DNA from: Paludibacteraceae bacterium
GTDB lineage: Bacteria > Bacteroidota > Bacteroidia > Bacteroidales > Paludibacteraceae
DNA length: 64,000 nt
Assembly: GCA_017559385.1 (NCBI GenBank)
Contig: JAFYSK010000063.1
Location: 1-64,000 of the forward strand
Direction of reading: 5' to 3'
The position numbers were made by a program, and so were the translations under genes. Under the pieces are notes generated by a model that searched no databases, was not told the origin of the DNA, and saw only the letters and a program-made list of their open reading frames with translations. Of the stretch, positions 60,699-64,000 are shown in pieces; position 1 is the stretch's first letter; every line of letters starts with the position of its first letter.

Positions 60699-61829
60699 TT
60701 AAATAGGTTTGATATATGCTCGTCTGCGTTTGTGGTATTTATGTGGGAACATCTCCCAATGACCGAGGTTTTTGAAATTGGTTTCCATGATGGCAGTAGT
60801 CTCCACTCGCTGGATGTTGTATTTCACAAAATAAGGATGTTGGTCAGCTATAATAACCGCATTTAAGCCCTTGTCTTGGTAGTCCGGTCTTACGGCAATG
60901 ATGAGTAAATCAAATGCTTCGTAGGTCTTCGCTTTTAGTGCTTTAAGCAGGTGTATCCAACCAAATGGGAATAATCTACCTTTGCCTTTTCGTAGCGCTT
61001 TAGAAATGTCTGGCATGCCTGCTCCAACTCCTACAACTTCGTCTTTTTCGTTAACGACGATAGTGACAAAATCAAAGTTGAGCAACGGGAAGAACATGTC
61101 TAAGTAATGTTGCTTCTGGCGTTTGGTAAGTGGCTGGAAATTATATAACTTTTGATATGCAATATCAATTACATCCATGTATGATGTGCCGTATTTTTTA
61201 ATCAGTTCCTTGCAATCTTTCACCTTGTCCACACGTACATGGCTGCGTTCCTCAACAATCTTTGCCATTCTTCCAAAACGCTCTGGAAGCTCTTGAGGAG
61301 GGTAGATTTGCATTTCAATCCAGTCATTCTCTTTTACAAGTCCATAGTCGTCCATGTGATGTTCGTAGTAAGGGTAGTTGTAGAGAGATGCCATTGGTGC
61401 GAGGTGGTCATGACCTTCAATGAGTAGTCCTTGCAGATCAAAATCAGTGAATCCAACTGGGCCATTGAGTGCAACCATACCCTTCTCTTTTCCCCATGCA
61501 GCAACGGCGTCTAATAGGGCGCGGCTCACCTCGAGGTCATCAATAAAATCCATCCAACCAAAACGGACATTTTTTACGCCCCATTTTAGATTGGCCTGAT
61601 GGTTGATTATACCTGCAATGCGTCCAACAGCTTTGCCGTCCTTATATGCCATGAATAAAATATGCTCGCAAACATCAAATGCCGGATTCTTTTTAGTGTT
61701 GAAAGTGGACATATCGTCCAAAATCAAATGAGGACAAAAGTACTCGCAATTCTTATAAAAATCGTTACCAAATTTTACAAAGCGAAATAGGTCAATTTTG
61801 GAAGTGATTTGTTTAATTTCTACAGCCAT
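60699..61829 (-). CDS. GNAT-like N-acyltransferase, 376 aa
   Basis: Conserved Bacteroidota protein. Regions seen: FVKFGNDFYKNCEYFCPHL, ILFMAYKDGKAVGRIAGI (acyltransferase strand pair) and, in the C-terminal half, VTIVVNEKDEVVGVGAGMPD followed by VRPDYQDKGLNAVII, similar to the acetyl-CoA loop of GNAT domains. It ends with a basic KYHKRRRAY. Substrate unknown. First gene of the acetyltransferase-Fur-peptidase operon. Confidence 0.75.
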   Translation of the reverse strand: MAVEIKQITSKIDLFRFVKFGNDFYKNCEYFCPHLILDDMSTFNTKKNPAFDVCEHILFMAYKDGKAVGRIAGIINHQANLKWGVKNVRFGWMDFIDDLEVSRALLDAVAAWGKEKGMVALNGPVGFTDFDLQGLLIEGHDHLAPMASLYNYPYYEHHMDDYGLVKENDWIEMQIYPPQELPERFGRMAKIVEERSHVRVDKVKDCKELIKKYGTSYMDVIDIAYQKLYNFQPLTKRQKQHYLDMFFPLLNFDFVTIVVNEKDEVVGVGAGMPDISKALRKGKGRLFPFGWIHLLKALKAKTYEAFDLLIIAVRPDYQDKGLNAVIIADQHPYFVKYNIQRVETTAIMETNFKNLGHWEMFPHKYHKRRRAYIKPI

Positions 61830-61857
61830 TTTACTTAAAAATATACATTTCTGGGTG

Positions 61858-61889
61858 CAAAATTACAAATAATTTGTAAAAATACCAAA
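61858..61889 (-). promoter_or_regulatory. promoter for the acetyltransferase-Fur-peptidase operon
   Basis: Minus-strand TTTG at 61889-61886, 20 nt, TAATTTTG at 61865-61858. Confidence 0.7.
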
Positions 61890-61907
61890 TATATCGATAT
61901 TTTTTTG

Positions 61908-61915
61908 TAATTTTG
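61908..61915 (+). promoter_or_regulatory. -7 box for the LOG-DUF4271-hemD operon
   Basis: TAATTTTG followed by CAG. No TTG at the expected distance, so the -33 element is weak. Divergent to the minus-strand promoter 43 bp away. Confidence 0.5.
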
Positions 61916-61961
61916 CAGCCGATTTTGTAGTATGTGATTTTTAAATAGTAAATTTGTATAG

Positions 61962-62549
61962 ATGAGAGATATTAAATCCATTGCTGTATACTGTGCAAGT
62001 TCCAATAAGGTGCGTCCATCTTATATGGAGGCAGCAGAAAAATTGGGCGCTATATTTGCGGCACAAGGCATTCGTTTGATCTATGGTGATGGTGGTATTG
62101 GCTTAATGGCTGCCGTGGCAAAGGGAGTGTTGGATGCTGGTGGTGAAGCGGTAGGTGTGATACCTCGTTTTATGGTGGAGCAGGAGTGGAATAATCCTCG
62201 TAGTACACAAACTATTGTCACTGAGACGATGCATGAGCGTAAGGCAACGATCTGCCAAATGGCTGATGCTATGGTGGCTCTGCCTGGTGGAATAGGTACT
62301 TTTGAAGAGTTGTTAGAGTGCCTGACATGGAAGCAGTTGGGTTTGCATAGTTGTCCTGTTGTTATACTGAATACAGACGGATACTACGATCGCCTGATAG
62401 CATGTATTGATTATATGATTGAGGAGCAGATGATGCGTCCTATTCATAGAGAAATGTTTGTTGTAGTATCCCATCCTGAGGATGTTTTGCCAGCCATATT
62501 GGGAGGACCAGCGTGGGATCCTTCAACTCGTCGTTTGGCAGCTATTTAA
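61962..62549 (+). CDS. LOG-family (TIGR00730) Rossmann-fold protein
   Basis: 195 residues. The canonical loop LPGGIGTFEELLECLTWKQLG, broken here as LPGGIGTFEEL and TWKQLG, marks the phosphoribohydrolase (LOG) family; also IAVYCASSNKVR, LIYGDGGIGLMAAVA and GVIPRFM. It probably hydrolyses a nucleotide N-glycosidic bond. It is a paralogue of the variant at 40143. First gene before DUF4271 and hemD. Confidence 0.9.
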   Translation: MRDIKSIAVYCASSNKVRPSYMEAAEKLGAIFAAQGIRLIYGDGGIGLMAAVAKGVLDAGGEAVGVIPRFMVEQEWNNPRSTQTIVTETMHERKATICQMADAMVALPGGIGTFEELLECLTWKQLGLHSCPVVILNTDGYYDRLIACIDYMIEEQMMRPIHREMFVVVSHPEDVLPAILGGPAWDPSTRRLAAI

Positions 62550-62565
62550 AATTGGAAAATAAAGA

Positions 62566-63201
62566 ATGGAAGTAATTAGCCGAATATCTTCTCCTCTCTC
62601 CGAATCATGGGTGGCTTGGATTATGCTATTGCTGCTATTCTTTTCGTTGATAAATAGACTATTTTTGCAGGAGATTAATGTGGCTTTTCGATCTGTGTCA
62701 AGCCATGGAGATAGAGCGTATACTCCAAGTAATACTCCTTTGCAGTATATTACTTGGATCTATAAAGTGGCAGTAATCAGTATGGCTATTTATCTGTTGC
62801 TGTTAGATACTGGGGCGGTGTTTAGTTTTGCTAATTTTTGCATTGTTCTAGGGGTGATGACTGGTATCTATTGGTTGCAATTTGGATGTGTGAAATTATT
62901 GGGTGCAGTATTTTTTACTCATAGGCAAGCTACCAGTGCATTGGAGCAGCGAAATCTAGTACAGAGTGCCGTGTGTGGAATAATGTTGCCGATGCTGATG
63001 TTGTTGCTGTGGGATGTTAATGCCATTACGACGGGCCTAGTGTTGCTATTGGCAGTGGTTTATTTAGGGGTTTTATTGATGCGTATTATCCAATTGTATT
63101 ACAATAACTTATTGACAATTATATACATACTACTATACATTATTAGTCTGGAGGTTATTCCATTGTTAGGTGCAATACTCTGGTTAAAAACTATTCTATG
63201 A
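62566..63201 (+). CDS. DUF4271 integral membrane protein
   Basis: 211 residues with about six hydrophobic segments (WIMLLLLFFSLINRLF, VAVISMAIYLLLL, FCIVLGVMTGIYWL, MLPMLMLLLW, TGLVLLLAVVYLGVLLM, IIYILLYIISLEVIPLLG). In Bacteroidota this family sits directly before hemD and rnpA, as here. The stop overlaps the hemD ATG by 4 nt. Function unknown. Confidence 0.8.
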   Translation: MEVISRISSPLSESWVAWIMLLLLFFSLINRLFLQEINVAFRSVSSHGDRAYTPSNTPLQYITWIYKVAVISMAIYLLLLDTGAVFSFANFCIVLGVMTGIYWLQFGCVKLLGAVFFTHRQATSALEQRNLVQSAVCGIMLPMLMLLLWDVNAITTGLVLLLAVVYLGVLLMRIIQLYYNNLLTIIYILLYIISLEVIPLLGAILWLKTIL

Positions 63202-63947
63202 TGAAAAAAATAAAAAAGATTTTGGTTTCCCAACCTCGTCCTCTAACTGAACGCAACCCGTATGCAGAAATGGAGAATACGTTTGGTGTGGAATGTGATT
63301 TTCAACAATTGATTCAGGTGGAAGGTCTCAATGTGCGCGAGTTTCGTGACCAACATATTTATTTGGAAGATTATACAGCCATAATTGTTAATTCGCGTTT
63401 GGGTATCGACCATTTCTTTCGTATAGCAGAAGAAACTCGTTTTTCTGTTCCGGATTCAATGCATTATTACTGCATATCAGAAGCTGTAGGTAATTATTTG
63501 CAGAAATACATACAATATCGTAAGCGTAAGGTATTTACAGCAGAAAATAATAAATTTGAGGATTTGTTGCCAGCGATGCATCGGCGTCCACAAGAGAAGT
63601 ATTTGATGGTTCTGTCGGATGTGCATAACGACGAGGATATCAGGATGTTTGCGGAGAATAAAGTGATTGTAAAACCATGTATACTTTATCGCACAGTGGC
63701 TACCAAATGGCCTCAAGAGAAACCTTTTGATTATGATATGATAGTGTTGTTTACTCCGTCTGGCGTAGCTGCGTTGCGTAAAAACTTTCCTGATTGGCAA
63801 CAAGGTGATACAGTAATTGCTTGCTTTGGTGCGAATACAGCAGCAGCGTTGGAGGAAGCCGGTTTCAGAGTAGACATTAAGGCACCATCTGCTAAGTATC
63901 CTAGCATTACTACTGCACTTAGAGATTATCTCGAAAATCAAGAATAA
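63198..63947 (+). CDS. hemD: uroporphyrinogen-III synthase
   Basis: 249 residues. Cyclises hydroxymethylbilane to uroporphyrinogen III in haem synthesis. The family is poorly conserved; visible features are KKILVSQPRPLTERNPYA, TAIIVNSRLGIDHFFR, YCISEAVGNYL, MIVLFTPSGVAALRKNFP and VIACFGANTAAALEEAGF. ATGs at 63198 and 63201 are both possible. Translationally coupled to DUF4271 and two bases before rnpA. Confidence 0.85.
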   Translation: MMKKIKKILVSQPRPLTERNPYAEMENTFGVECDFQQLIQVEGLNVREFRDQHIYLEDYTAIIVNSRLGIDHFFRIAEETRFSVPDSMHYYCISEAVGNYLQKYIQYRKRKVFTAENNKFEDLLPAMHRRPQEKYLMVLSDVHNDEDIRMFAENKVIVKPCILYRTVATKWPQEKPFDYDMIVLFTPSGVAALRKNFPDWQQGDTVIACFGANTAAALEEAGFRVDIKAPSAKYPSITTALRDYLENQE

Positions 63948-63949
63948 TA

Positions 63950-64000
63950 ATGAATGCGTCTTTCCCAAAATCGGAGAAGTTGTGTGGAAAACTGATTGTA
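63950..64000 (+). CDS. rnpA: RNase P protein component, partial start
   Basis: Seventeen codons are present, reading MNASFPKSEKLCGKLIV. The FPKSEKLCGK start is typical of Bacteroidota RnpA (F.K.ERL..K) and the position after hemD is conserved. The gene continues past the window. Confidence 0.75.
   Translation, partial: MNASFPKSEKLCGKLIV

Overview
The window is bacterial and almost certainly from a gut- or rumen-type Bacteroidales (phylum Bacteroidota). Three lines support this. Nearly every gene or operon start that has a visible promoter carries the Bacteroidota pattern TTTG/TTG, about 20 nt, then TAnnTTTG, with little Shine-Dalgarno signal. SecD and SecF are fused in one protein. The gene content is typical of the group: IgGFc-binding/T9SS-like surface proteins, BspA-type LRR, FISUMP, Listeria-Bacteroides repeats, GT3-like glycogen synthase, fused NfnAB, DUF4271-hemD-rnpA. 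No rRNA, CRISPR array, cas gene, transposase or integrase is visible. The family-level taxon is not resolved.

Layout. 1-900: minus-strand remnants of a VirE/DUF4248-like cassette. 1064-5315: secreted and membrane genes (TonB-type protein, two unknowns, a duplicated lipocalin-like protein), then an FHA/membrane protein. 5568-16231: a 2983-residue secreted protein with about 29 Cys-containing repeats, translationally coupled to an outer-membrane-type protein and followed by a CAP-domain protein. 16310-20938: smpB, a frameshifted four-helix-bundle gene, an rRNA m5C methyltransferase and an SDR epimerase with a zinc-ribbon tail. 21562-30298: a YhcG-type PDDEXK nuclease, a 1509-residue starch-binding/InlB-repeat/FISUMP surface protein with a 43-residue peptide gene behind it, a frameshifted kinase-like gene between twin hairpins, and an AAA-type ATPase. 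30588-36194: DEAD-box helicase converging on a DUF6340-like gene, a K+/H+ antiporter, a periplasmic thioredoxin and divergent aroB. 36453-50809: LRR protein, gyrB and a long plus-strand run (LOG protein, a GH16-like orphan, kdsA, kdsD, DAHP synthase, NfnAB fusion, 5'-nucleotidase C-domain, C69 dipeptidase, pepD). 51103-55150: minus-strand operon (pRiA4b-ORF3-like, miaA, PKD lipoprotein, glycogen synthase). 55356-64000: nucleosidase, secDF, tRNA-Arg(CCG), the minus operon acetyltransferase-Fur-zinc peptidase, then LOG, DUF4271, hemD and the start of rnpA.

The most unusual thing here is not a protein. Intergenic DNA is built from 'phrases': GC-rich mini-hairpins of fixed geometry (usually 5-bp stem, 3-nt loop, 5-bp stem; stem sequence and loop vary) joined by A/T-rich linkers such as TAAAACCCTTAAAAC, GTGAAAC or ATGTAAC. 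Two arrays have a regular period of about 41 bp and run right up to the start codons of two RNA-enzyme genes. The same kind of phrase appears in frame inside several genes (helicase, NfnAB, epimerase, glycogen synthase, DUF6340, YhcG nuclease, perhaps pepD). A second repeat is a 264-378 bp long-hairpin element with near-perfect terminal inverted repeats, present twice. Together they suggest an active or recently active palindromic-repeat process that tolerates entry into coding sequence. All family assignments were made by eye from motifs and are not database results.
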